Source: Beroe forskalii
Taxonomy: Eukaryota > Ctenophora > Nuda > Beroida > Beroidae
Assembly (NCBI GenBank): GCA_011033025.1
Contig: WFMF01000133.1
Span: 248,001 to 312,000, forward strand
Reading direction: 5' to 3'
Length of the DNA stretch: 64,000 nt
Part shown: one piece after another, positions 44,090 to 55,500 of the stretch
Numbering within the stretch: the first letter of the stretch is position 1
Layout: the number at the start of each line of letters is the position of its first letter
The notes under the pieces: model-generated
Databases searched by the model: none
What the model was told of the DNA's origin: nothing
Seen by the model: the letters and a program-made list of their open reading frames with translations, nothing else
Made by a program: the position numbers and the translations under genes

Positions 44090-45420
44090 TGGTCAATCGG
44101 TCAGTACAAGCGCGTGCACTGTTCAGTCAGTACACGCACGCGTGCACTGTTCAGTCAGTGTGCGTGCACTGTTCAGTCAGTACACGCACGCGTGCACTAT
44201 TCAGTCAGTACACGTGCGCGTGCACTTGCACTGTTCAGTCTTGCCCTAACCAGGACCTAGCCAGACGTTGCCTGCCCCATATTTTTTTCGCGAGTCGGGG
44301 CGCGCGCGCTTCGCGCGCGCGAGGGGGCCAGGCAACGCCTGGCAACCAGGACCCTGGTTACGCGACGCCCCTGGTTAGGGGAATGTTCAGTCAGTGCGCG
44401 TGCACTGACGCACTGTTCAGTCAGTACACGTGCACTCCTCAGTCAGTACACGTGCACTGTTCAGTCAGTACACGCGCGCGTGCACTGTTCATTCAGTAAA
44501 CGCGCGCGTGCACTGTTCAGGCACTACACGCGCGCGTGCACTGTTCAGTCACTACACGCGCGCGTGCACTGTTCAGTCACTACACGCGCGCGTGCACTGT
44601 TCAGTTACTACACGCGCGCGTGCACTGTTCAGTCACTACACGCGCGCGTGCACTGTTCAGTCAGTACACGCGCGCGTGCACTGTTCAGTCAGTACACGCG
44701 CGCGTGCACTGTTCAGTCAGTACACGCGCGCGTGCACTGTTCAGTCAGTACACGCGCGCGTGCACTGTTCAGTCAGTACACGCGCGCGTGCACTGTTCAG
44801 TCAGTACACGCGCGCGTGCACTGTTCAATCACTACACGCGCGCACTGTTCAGTCACTACACGCGCGCGTGCACTGTTCAGTCACTACACGCGCGCGTGCA
44901 CTGTTCAGTCACTACACGCGCGCGTGCTTTGTTCAGTCACTACACGCGCGCGTGCTTTGTTCAGTCAGTACACGTGCACTGTTCAGTCAGTACACGCGCG
45001 CGTGCACTGTTCAGTCAGTACACGCGCGCGTGCACTGCACTGTTCAGTCAGTACACGCGCGCGTGCACTGCACTGTTCAGTCAGTACACGCGCGCGTGCA
45101 CTGAGTCAGTCAGTACACGCGCGCATACACTGTTCAGTCAGAACTGTTTCGTCAGTACACGCGCGCGCACTGTTTCGTCAGTACAAGCGCGGGCACGGTT
45201 TCGTCAGTACACACGCGCGCACTGTTAGTTCAGGACACACGCACGCACTATTCGGTCTGCGGTCAGTACATGAGATTGAGAGCGCACTATTCGGTCAGTA
45301 CATCAACATGCGTGCAGTTTGGTAAGTACCTTGTTCATGTGCATTGTGCACGCACGTCACTGTCTGGTCAGTACATGGGCGCACACTATTTGGTCAGTAC
45401 TTGCGCGTGCACAACTGAAT
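44090..45420. repeat. 28-bp minisatellite with a CACGCGCGCGTG core
   Basis: The unit is gttcagtcagtacacgcgcg then cgtgcact, 28 bp, about 40 or more copies, regular from 44.46 to 45.11 kb and decaying on both sides. A subset has tcactacacg in place of tcagtacacg, in blocks. Each unit holds a self-complementary alternating purine-pyrimidine tract (cacgcgcgcgtg), prone to Z-DNA or cruciform. As 28 is not a multiple of three, all plus frames stay open (up to 281 codons); none is a gene. A hAT-like MITE has inserted at 44,258. Confidence 0.95.
44250..44353. mobile_element. hAT-like foldback MITE, copy 2, with 8-bp target duplication
   Basis: The element (44,258-44,345, 88 bp) starts TAGCCAGACGTTGCCTG and ends CCAGGCAACGCCTGGCAA. 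It is inverted relative to the 7.75-kb copy, with the same CpG-rich centre. It is flanked by ccaggacc on both sides, an 8-bp duplication different from that of copy 1, so these are independent insertions. Confidence 0.88.
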
Positions 45421-45504
45421 ATTTTAAAAATCAAGATCAAACAGAAATTTTCGACTTGAATTGCAAAAGTTAGATTCAATATGAATTTGATATTCAGATA
45501 GCAT

Positions 45505-46195
45505 AAGGAACGATTTGAATTTGAGAAAAAATAACCACGACATTGCTGCATTGAAGCGAATTTTCGTCAATTAACTTATGACATTTTCAAGCTGAAAGGA
45601 TTTAATTATTACAATACCTACTGGCAAACGAATAATTGATAACCTAAAGGTATGAAAAACGTCTTACGTTTTTCATAGAGAAGAGAAGATAAGAAACATG
45701 CCCCGAGAACGCCTTTCCAGTAGTGAAGAGGAAGACGATTAACTTTTTATCGATGAAATTTAAAGATTTTCGAGAAGTCATTAAATGTGCCTAATGCAAT
45801 AACTTCAAAGCTGATTATTGTGCGAAATGGAATAGGGTTGAGATAGGAAGGGTATTAATGATTGATATGAGTTGGCCACGAGGCCAAAATTTTATTATTA
45901 TTATTATTATTATTTAGGTTATCAATTATTCGTTTGCCAGTAGGTATTGTAATAATTAAATCCTTTCAGCTTGAAAATGTTACTCCATGTTACGGAGCCT
46001 TATTTTGCGCGCGCCTCTTGTGACTTTTCTACGAAAAGCGCGCGCAAGCGCGAACAAACAGGGACACGTAACATGTGGTAATTGAAAATGTCATAAGTTA
46101 ATTGACGAAAATTCGCTTCAATGCAGCAATGTCGTGGTTATTTGTTCTCAAATTCATACTGTTACTCCGTTTTCCTCCCAAGGAACGATTTGAAT
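45505..46195. mobile_element. Large inverted-repeat element with a nested MITE
   Basis: The left arm (about 45,512-45,645) and right arm (about 45,916-46,167) are near-perfect inverses (for example ggcaaacgaataattgataa against its complement). The 270-bp loop includes a small hairpin (tatgaaaaacgtcttacg) and an (att)n tract. The whole is bracketed by the direct repeat aaggaacgatttgaat (45,505-45,520 and 46,180-46,195), a possible target duplication. The loop has a short ORF ending SSSEEEDD, too short to assign. Confidence 0.8.
45970..46091. mobile_element. 102-bp Mutator-like MITE nested in an inverted-repeat arm
   Basis: The insert (45,980-46,081) begins TTACTCCATGTTACGGAG and ends near the inverse, CACGTAACATGTGGTAA. 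It is flanked by ttgaaaatg(t), a 9-10 bp direct repeat. The opposite arm of the host inverted repeat has the same sequence with a single ttgaaaatgt and no insert, so it acts as the empty site. A second copy of the family is at 63.92 kb. A 9-10 bp duplication suggests the Mutator-like group. Confidence 0.9.
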
Positions 46196-46199
46196 AAAT

Positions 46200-47400
46200 A
46201 TGTTGTATGTACTGATTGACTTTGAAAGGATTCATCGAAAATGAATACTAAACCTCAACTTAAAAAGTAATTTAGGCGACTCTTCGCAGTTCTACCATCA
46301 TTTAAATTCTTAAATTCTACGTGTCTGAATCGGAAATCTGCCGACTGCAGTGAATTTCAGGAAGGCACTAATATAAAACATTAATAGAGCCGAAAATGTA
46401 TATCAGAAATTCAATTGGGGCAAGAGGACCAAACAATTGAGATCGGACATATTCCACTCCAAGTGATATCGCATACTTAATACTTATCATATCGTATATT
46501 TTTGCATGAAAAATCGATCTCGCAACTTTCAACGTCTCTACAGTCTCCCGGGGTGTGTATAAAAAAGTAAAATCGACTTTTACTTGAGGCGGACAAAAAC
46601 TTCATTTTTCGCAAAATAGAGTAAAAATGAAGCTGCTATACCGAATAATTTGCTTGTTGAGGATCCGATCATGACATGATGCAAGAATTGCAGGAAAATC
46701 TCTTCGATAACTGCTGCCAAAATTGTGTTTTTCCTGAACACTTTAGTAATTATTGGTTTGTCGATTTTTTGAGACGCAGCGTATCAGTTTACGACGAGCT
46801 TGGGTACATAGAAATGTGCTAAAAAAAGTACCCAAGCGCGTCGTAAAAGAAAACACCCGCTTCGCAAAATTTCGAGACACCACGGATATGAAAATATAGT
46901 TATCATAAGATCAAATATCAATATCATGGCCTTTGCTTGAAAAGAAGTTTCACTTTAATAACGACCTTCCTCTTCCTATATCACTCGGCTCCCCCTCAGA
47001 CTAAAAATAGATTTTCGGCTTTTTCAAAACTCCAGGCAGGTGTTTGCCCAAACATAGCCAATAGCCATTAAGTTACGAGAAGCTGTAGATATTCTATTTT
47101 TAAATGAAAAATATCTGATCGATGTTAAAAACAAATAACAATTCATATTACACATAAATATTACTAATAAACCATATAAATCGAAACAAATACGAACAAC
47201 TCCAAAACGTAACCGATAACTTTCGAAACTGTCAACGAGTAGCCCTTAACTAAAATAAAAGCACCCATAGCTTCCTCATGAAATAATTCTCCACACCAGA
47301 TTTAGAATACAGAGTATACACTTAAATAATTAATAATTCTATAATTGACTTAACGGAACAAAATAAATCTGCAGTAACTAAAATGATTACTTTTCATGAA
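46200..47400. other. Intergenic AT-rich stretch
   Basis: Only one structure noted: acgacgagcttgggtac and gtacccaagcgcgtcgt form a hairpin at about 46,790-46,846. No gene. Confidence 0.55.
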
Positions 47401-47417
47401 AAAAGGTGCATTGCAAG

Positions 47418-48514
47418 CATCACTTTGGGGGGGGGGCAACCTCGAAAAACCCCCATAAACCCCGAAAAATTAAACCCCTATTTGGCTTTTTTTATATCCA
47501 CTTTGGGGGTTTTAAATGGGTACCATTTCAAAATAGGGCCAAAAATCCACAACTAAAATGGTACCATTTCAGAAAAGGGTCGCAAATCATCAACAAAAAT
47601 GGTACCATTTCAGAAAAAGTGCCCAGAAAAATTTCATAAAATGGTACCATTTCAGAAAAGGGTTAAAATCAACAAAAATGGTACCATTTCAGAAAAGGGC
47701 CAAAATTCCTCAACAAAAATTATGGTACCATTTCCGAAAAGTGCCAAAAATCTCCAGCAAAAATGGTACCATTTCAGAAAAGGGTTGAAAATCCTCAACA
47801 AATATGGTACCATTTCTGCATTTCAGATTAGGGTCGAAAATCGTCAACAAAAATGGTACCATGTCAGGAAAGGGTCGAAAATCGTCAACAAAAAATGGTA
47901 CTATTTCCGAGAAGTGCCAAAGATCTTTAGCAAAAATGGTACCATTTCAGATTAGGGTTGAAAATCCTCAACAAAAATGGTACCATTTCAGATTAGGGTC
48001 GAAAATTGTCAACAAAAATGGTACCATTTAAGAAAAGGGTCGAAAATCCTCAACAAAAATGGTACCATTTCAGAAAGGTGCCCAGAAAAAATTTCCAGCA
48101 AAAATGGTACCATTTCAGAAACGGGTTGAAAATCCTAAACAAAAATGGTACCATATCAGATTAGGGTCGAAAATCGTCAACAAAAATGGTACCATTTCAG
48201 AAAAAGGGCCAAAATTCCTCAACAAAAATGGTACCATTTCAGAAAAGGGTCAAATATCCTCAACAAAAATGGTACCATTTCAGAAAAGTGCCAAAAATCC
48301 TCAACAAATATGGTACCATTCGAGAGAAGAGCCGAAAATCCACAACTAAAGTAGTACCATTTTGAGAGAAAATCGAATTTTCCGACCGAAAAACGGCTAT
48401 TTTTATCAGTTTAGCCTCCTTAAACCCTCATAAACCCCGAAAAATTAAACCCCCATTTGCCAATTTTTATATCCACCCGGGGTTTTTCGAGGTTGCCCCC
48501 CCCCCCCATCACTT
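47418..48514. mobile_element. TIR element filled with a GGTACC minisatellite, 8-bp duplication
   Basis: The ends are inverted: a run of about ten G then CAACCTCGAAAAACCCC at 47,427 on, and its inverse ending in a C run at 48,506. Both sides are followed by catcactt (47,418-47,425 and 48,507-48,514), an 8-bp duplication. Just inside both ends a block with ataaaccccgaaaaattaaa is repeated directly. The interior is about twenty tandem copies of a 38-43 bp unit, aaaatggtaccatttcagaa then aagggtcgaaaatcctcaac. Each unit carries the palindrome aaatggtaccattt. ORFs across it are repeat artefacts. Confidence 0.85.
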
Positions 48515-48633
48515 CCTTCACTTATTCCAGGCGTTTTTTCCATTTGGCATATTTAATCATTTTGCATAGCCCATTATCTAATACTATCAACTTTTTAGAA
48601 ACATAATATTTCATATTTGTTAAAATGTACAGT

Positions 48634-48639
48634 TTTAAT
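48634..48639 (-). promoter_or_regulatory. Possible poly(A) signal of the receptor gene (ATTAAA, minus strand)
   Basis: The nearest ATTAAA downstream of the receptor stop, 262 bases after it on the minus strand. No AATAAA was seen in between. Confidence 0.3.
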
Positions 48640-48900
48640 TTTATGACATCACGACATCACCACAAGTTATTTACACACTTCCCAGAAGTCCACAATCACT
48701 CCAATATAGGTTCGTAGTTTTACTGACATTTACAAAATGTGTTATTTACATAGGGCCCATGATTCACTTTCTTTAGTTATCGCTTACTCCATGCCTGAAC
48801 ACCGTCCAGAAAGTGTAATCGGTATCAAAACGTCTCACGCGCTACTACCGCGTTACACCTCACGTTATACGCTGCACATCACGCAATTCACTGAAAAGAG

Positions 48901-49596
48901 TCAGCACGCGTGTTCCTGATCCTCATTCTGCCGGGTATACTTGGAGCGGGATCGGGGAGTGCTACTGCGCGATCTCTCAAGCATCTGCTTGGGCAGGCTG
49001 AACAAGTCCGCGGTTTTGTTCGATATGTTAACCATGGGAACGCTCCGATAGGGGCTGGTGGGGGACTCGTGGTTTAGTTCTTCCTCGTCCTGCATAACAC
49101 AGTTACACAGCAAGCCGATCTCTTGCATGAACTGCCGGGACCGGAGCAGGTATATTAGCGGATTAATCGCACTGTTAAAGTACACCAACATCTCCGAGAT
49201 GGAGCGGTAATAAAACCAGAACTGACTAACTGATCCGACACTGTCCACCTTGAAGAAGACAAGGATGTAGCGGGGCACGTAGCAGATAGTGAAAGCCAGC
49301 ACCACAATCAGAGCAGTACGGGAGGCTCGCATGAGGGGGCTGCTCTTGCCCACGTTACGGGACCGCTCCTTTACCGCCAGTTGGTGGAGCCGGATGATGT
49401 TGGCGAGGGAGGTGAAGGCCAGGATGGCGTTGCTGATAACAAAGGTAGGTACGAAGAGGAAGTCCACGTACTTGAGGAGGTGGGAGTGGGTGAGGATGTC
49501 CCACATACAGTACAGGAAGACGGGGTTGTAGATGTAGATGGTGCGGTAGAGGTAGGGGATTAAAGCGATAACCACGCACACTACCCACGATACGCT
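48901..49596 (-). CDS. Receptor exon 4 (TM4 to C-terminus)
   Basis: Acceptor aatccctccag. Begins SVSWVVCVVIALIPYLYR. TM5 is FVPTFVISNAILAFTSLA, TM6 ALIVVLAFTICYVPRYILVF, TM7 VYFNSAINPLIYLL. The tail ends EDQEHAC before the stop at 48,901-48,903. 231 residues. Confidence 0.96.
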   Translation of the reverse strand, partial: SVSWVVCVVIALIPYLYRTIYIYNPVFLYCMWDILTHSHLLKYVDFLFVPTFVISNAILAFTSLANIIRLHQLAVKERSRNVGKSSPLMRASRTALIVVLAFTICYVPRYILVFFKVDSVGSVSQFWFYYRSISEMLVYFNSAINPLIYLLRSRQFMQEIGLLCNCVMQDEEELNHESPTSPYRSVPMVNISNKTADLFSLPKQMLERSRSSTPRSRSKYTRQNEDQEHAC

Positions 49597-52500
49597 CTGG
49601 AGGGATTAGAGATTAGAGAGGGAATTATAGATACGCCCTGGGGGAGGGGGCTTAGAGATTATAGCAAGGTATGTGGAGGATAAGTAGAGTTTTATATAGT
49701 TATATACGGTGCTATAGACACCTCTGACGTTTTCATCAGTGTCTATGATACATAATACATAGATCGGGTCCGTATTTATTTCGACCCAAGCCTTGGAGCT
49801 ACGGGTCTAAACCGGATATATCCCTCGTGCTGCACCCTCGTGCAGTATTCCAAAATTAGATAATGGACCCAATAGCCGCAATTCTAGAACATTTCAGAAG
49901 CTCATTTCGATTTAACAGTGATTGCAAAGCAACGCTTATGCCGCTTGATAATGATATTTCGACAATACATCGGCGCCCTATGCCCCTTCTCAATTGACAC
50001 AGATTCGTTTTGCACCCTCGATCCCTACTGAATAATCACCAGTCAAATTGTCAAGGGTTGAGCTAAACGTGACTACAGCATATAATGATACCATTCGATA
50101 ATCAGAATTGCCCCAGATCCCCATCAGCAGTGCACGGGAGGGTAATAAGAAGTAGGAGGGAGGAGTGGAGTAGGAGGGAGGGTAATATGAAGTAGGAGGG
50201 AGGAGTGGAGTAGGAGGGAGGGTAATAAGAAGTAGGAGGGAGGAGAGGATTAGGAGGGAGGGTAATAAGAAGTAGGAGGGAGGAGTGGAGTAAGAGGGAG
50301 GGTAATAAGAAATAGGAGGGAGGAGTGGAGTAGGAGGGTGGGAGGTAATAAGAAGTAGGGAGGGAGGAGTGGAGTAGGAGGGAGGTAATAAGAAGTAGGA
50401 GGGAGGAGTGGAGTAGGAGGGAGGGTAATAAGAAGTAGGAGGGAGGAGTGGAGTAGGAGGGAGGGTAATAAGAAGTAGGAGGGAGGAGTGGAGTAGGAGG
50501 GAGGGTAATAAGAAGTAGGAGGGAGGAGTGGAGTAGGAGGGAGGGTAATAAGAAGTAGGAGGGAGGAGTGGGAGTAGGAGGGGGTAATAAGTAGGAGGGA
50601 GGAGTGGAGTGGAGGGAGGGTAATAAGAAGTAGGAGGGAGGAGGGAGTAGGAGGAGGGCAATAAGAAGTAGGAGGGAGGAGTGGAGTAGGAGGGAGGGTA
50701 ATAAGAAGTAGGAGGGAGGAGTGGAGTAGGAGGGAGGGTAATAAGAAGTAGGAGGGAGGAGTGGAGTAGGTACTTACCGTGGCTATGATAAGAAGTAGGA
50801 GGGAGGAGTGGAGTAGGAGGGAGGGTAATAAGAAGTAGGAGGGAGGAGTGGAGTAGGAGGGAGGGTAATAAGAAGTAGGAGGGAGGAGTGGAGTAGGAGG
50901 GAGGGTAATAAGAAGTAGGGGAGGAGGGAGGGAGGAGGAATAAAGTAGGAGGGAGGGAGTAATAAGAGTAGGAGGGAGGAGTGGAGTAGGAGGGGGGTAA
51001 TAAGAAGTAGGAGGGAGGTGGAGTAGGAGGGAGGGTAATAAGAAGTAGGAGGGAGGAGTGGAGTAGGAGGGAGGGTAATAAGAAGTAGGAGGGAGGAGTG
51101 GAGTAGGAGGGAGGGTAATAAGAAGTAGGAGGGAGGAGTGGAGTAGGAGGGGGGGGTAATAAGAAGTAAGAGGTGGAGTAGGAGGGAGGAGTGGAGTAGG
51201 AGGGAGGGTAATAATAAGAAGTAGGAGGGAGGAGTGGAGTAGGAGGGAGGTAATAAGAAGTAGGAGGGAGTAGGAGGGAGGGTAATAAGTAGGAGGGAGG
51301 AGTGGAGTAGGAGGGAGGTAATAAGAAGTAGGAGGGAGGAGTGGAGTAGGAGGGAGGGTAATAAGAAGTAGGAGGGAGGAGTGGAGTAGGAGGGAGGGTA
51401 ATAAGAAGTAGGAGGGAGGAGTGGAGTAGGAGGGAGGGTAATAAGAAGTAGGAGGGAGGAGTGGAGTAGGAGGGAGGGTAATAAGAAGTAGGAGGGAGGA
51501 GTGGAGTAGGAGGGAGGGTAATAAGAAGTAGGAGGGAGGAGTGGAGTAGGAGGGAGGGTAATAAGAAGTAGGAGTGGAGTGGAGTAGGAGGGAGGGTAAT
51601 AAGGAGGGAGTGGGTAAGGGAGGGTAATAAGAAGTAGGAGGGAGGAGTGGAGTAGGAGGGGAGGGTAATAAAAGTGGAGGGGAGGGAGTAGGTAGGAGGG
51701 CTATGGTAATAAGTTTAGGTAGGAGGAGTGGAGTAGGAGGGAGGTAGGAGGGAGGAGTAGGGTTTTTAGGAGGGTAATAAACGTTAGAGTAGGAGGAGGA
51801 GTGGAGTAGGAGGGTAATAAGAAGTAGGAGGGAGGAGTGGAGTAGGAGGATGTAATAAACTGGGAGGGTGGAGTAAGAGGGAGGGTAATAAGAAGTAGGA
51901 GGAGGTTTCCTTGTGGAGTAGGAGGGTTTTAAGAAGAGGAGGCTAATAAACCAAAATAAACGGAGGGAGGGGTAAGGGTAATAAGAAGTAGGAGGGAGGA
52001 GTGGAGTAGGAGGGAGGTAATAAAGTAGGAGGGAGGAGTGGAGTATAGGAGGGAGGTAATAAGTAGGGAGGGAGTGGAGTAGGAGGGAGGGTAATAAGAA
52101 GTAGGAGAGGAGGAGTGGAGTAGGAGGGAGGGTAATAAGAAGTAGGAGGGAGGAGTGGAGTAGGAGGGAGGTAATAAAGTAGGAGGGAGGAGTGGAGGAG
52201 GGAGGGTAATAAAGTAGGAGTGGGAGGTAATAAGGGAGAAGTAGGAGGGAGGTAATAAGAAGGAGGAGGGAGGGTAAGGGAGGGTAATAAAGAAGTAGGA
52301 GGAGGAGTGGAGTAGGAGGGGGAGGTAATAAAGAAGAAGTAGGAGGGAGAGTGGAGGAGGGAGGGTAATAAGGAGGAGGAGTAGGGAGGGAGGTAATAAA
52401 GTAGGAGGGAGGAGTGGAGTAGGTGGGAGGGTAATAAGAGTAGGAGGGAGGAGGTGGGTAGGGAGGGTAATAAGGAAGTAGGAGGGAGGGTAGATGGAGG

Positions 52501-55500
52501 GGGGTAATAAGGAGTAGGAGGGAGGGAGTGGAGTAGGAGGGAGGTAATAAGAAGTAGGAGGGAGGAGTAGGAGGGAGGGTAATAAAAGTAGGAGGGGAGG
52601 AGTGGAGTAGGAGGGAGGGTAATAAGGAGGGAGGTGGAGTAGGAGGGAGGAGTGGAGTAGGAGGGAGGGTAATAAAGGAGGAGGGAGGAGGGGAGGTGGG
52701 AGGGAGGTGGGAGGAGGGGAGGGTAATAAAGTAGGAGGGAGGTGGAGGGAGGGAGGGTGGAGTGGAGGGAGGGAGGGTAATAAGAAGTAGGAGGAGGGAG
52801 GGAGGAGGTAGGAGGGGGAGTGGAGTAGGAGGGAGGGTAATAAGAGGGAGGGAGTAGGAGGGAGGGTAATAAGTAGGAGGGAGGAGGTGGAGTAGGAGGG
52901 AGGGTAATAAGGAGTAGGAGGGGGTAATAAAGGAGGAGGGAGGGAGGTAGTAGTGGGTAGGAGGAGGAGGGAGGGAGGAGTGGAGTAGGAGGGGGGGTAA
53001 TAAGTAGGAGGGAGTGGAGGTGGGAGGTAGGAGGTGGGTAGGTAGGGTAAAAGAGGAGGGAGGAGTGGAGTAGGGGGAGGGTAATAAGTAGGAGGAGGAG
53101 TGGAGTAGGAGGGAGGGTAAGTAGGAGGAGGAGTGGGAAGGAGGGGAGGGTAATAAAAGAGGGAGGAGTGGAGTAGGAGGGAGGGTAATAAGAGTAGGAG
53201 GGAGGGAGTGGAAAGGAGGTGGGAGGGTAATAAAGTAGGAGGGAGGGTAGGAGGAGGGAGTGGAGTAGGAGGAGGGTAAAAGGAGGAGGGGAGTGGAGTA
53301 GGAGGAGGTAGGAGGAGGAGTGGAGTGGAGTAGGGAGGGAGGGTAATAAGAAATAGGAGGGAGGAGTGGAGTAGGTGGGAGGGTAATATGAAGTAGGAGG
53401 GAGGAGTGGAGTAGGTGGGAGGGTAATAAGAAGTAGGAGTGGAGTGGGTACTTACCGTGGCTATGATGGATCTCCTGTAGGTGATGAGCAGCTTGTAGCG
53501 CAGTGGGAAGCGCAGGGCAGCGTACCGGTCCAGCGCTATGAAGCACACTGCGAAGAAGGAAGCCTGCGGGAGAGGAAAGGATATGTTGAAATAAGCATGG
53601 GAGGGGGATATGGTGAAATAAGCCTGGGAGGGGAGGATATGGTGAAATAAGCCTGGGAGGGGGGTATATGGTGAAATAAGCCTTGGAGGGGGGTATATGG
53701 TGAAATAAGCCTGTGAGGGAAGTATATGGTGAAATATATGGTGAAATAAGCCTGCGGGAGAGGGAAGTATGTAGTATAATAAAGTAATAAGCCTGGGAGG
53801 GGGGAGTATATGGTGAAATAAGCCTGGGAGGGGAGGATATGAGTATATGGCGAAATATCGGGAAATAAGGTGTGTTGTTAAAATAAGGCATTACATTTAG
53901 ATCTTTAGAATAAGATGGCACCAAACATAAACATCTTATTAAGACTTAATAAACCCAGAAGTTTTCATCCCTCTATGTATTATCTTGTTGCTTTATTGTG
54001 CTACAGCCTACTGTTTCTCACTGAGATCTCAATTGCATTAGTCAAACCTGCAGTAACTTTCTTCAGAAGTGTCAGAAACCAAGAATATTCAACATAATAT
54101 TAGTTTTGAGTGTTTGATTCATTTAACATTAGTTTGGAAACAAGGAAATAGTCTGTCTGGGACCGTGCTAAACCAGTAATAAGTGTCACCAGCACACATT
54201 CTGAAGGGCATAACACCTCGACACCTGTGCAGCCCTGGCAGTCAGTCAATGTCTTCCATTAAAAGGACGTGTTAAATTTGTATTTAGAACGTACTATAAT
54301 TGAGTTATATCTCCCCTCTAAGCACCTGATACGAGAAGGCATTGTGGAGCTGTCACATGCGCGCGCGTTACACATGGTCACTAGAGAGTACAGGTGTCAG
54401 CGGAATTTAATTCAAACTTATGTGAAGCCGTTGAAATTTAGCTGTCAGCTTGGACTACTTGAAACCTGCATTTTAAAAGCTATTCCTTAGGTCCTAGGAT
54501 TAACGTTATGCGACGTTAATGGATTGGGGTAACGGATTAAAGATTGACGGCACTTCAGCGAGCATTTCTGTCTCGCACCATTTTATTGAGCTGAAGCCCC
54601 TGCATTTTGATGAAATCCTGATTTGAAGGCTCTTACTACTTGAACCTGGCTCAGTAGGTGAGTGGTGTCATGGGACGAATACTCAGGAACATAATGAATC
54701 AAACGACACACAATCCCACTGGTCATGTGGTAATGGGTTGGCAGGCAAATGCCGTGTAATCATTTGACGGGGTGGGGCATCTCATTCCATATTATATCAC
54801 AGCAGAGGGTGTTAGGGGAGCACACAATGACAGTGTCAAGACACACAGCAGGTGCGTGGATATAGTGCACTTAATTCATTTGACACTTGAGTGACCGGGG
54901 CTTGTCAGACGACAACACACACATAGCTCAGAAACACACTCATTCTCTCTCAAAAGATCAGGCTCACATGAGAAGGACATGTATTGGGTCAGGAACACAA
55001 ACTCACAGACACTCAGACACACAGACACACCGGGACTCATTGTCAAATGATCAGGGTGACAAGAGGTGTCGAGACAGTAACGTGAGAGGAGCCAAACAAC
55101 CGTTAATGCGTGGTAGTGGTGTTATAATGGCAGGAACACATGGTTCCACCATTCAAACTACAACCAGTCAACAGTCACAAAGTCGTACACATAGTTACAA
55201 ATCGCGGATATTGAGAAGCCCTGAATATTCTATCTAGCATTAGAATTTAGCAGTTAGCAATACTATGAGAATTCATGACGAACTTTGTTGACTCAACAGA
55301 CTGAAGTTCGAAAGAACTGAATTTCAATAAGTTTCGAATATTTGGTCTGCAGCTCTGAAAATTGTCAAATCCTATTCCGTCCAAGTCACTCTACAAAACT
55401 AAGGGCTACATATTCGAAATATTTAAACCTACTAGTCAGAATCTCTCTAATTTGACACCTGAAAAGTTGGAAACTCCACCAGATATTATAATTACCTGTC

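Noticed and set aside
44053-45325. Four overlapping plus-strand ORFs (148-281 codons)
   Set aside because: All arise from the 28-bp minisatellite, which is open in every plus frame; identical peptide units appear in shifted frames.
47406-48354. ORFs up to 118 codons in the GGTACC array
   Set aside because: Repeat-derived; the same MVPFQKR-like words recur in each frame.
44090-48510. Regular direct repeats as possible CRISPR arrays
   Set aside because: Units are contiguous with no unique spacers, no cas genes are present, and the genome is animal.
50250-53924. Minus-strand ORF of 1224 codons
   Set aside because: Product of the stop-poor 40-bp pyrimidine array. Its Leu/Pro/Ser/Tyr/Thr repeats follow the unit, and it is not in the receptor frame; the true exons there are read in another frame.
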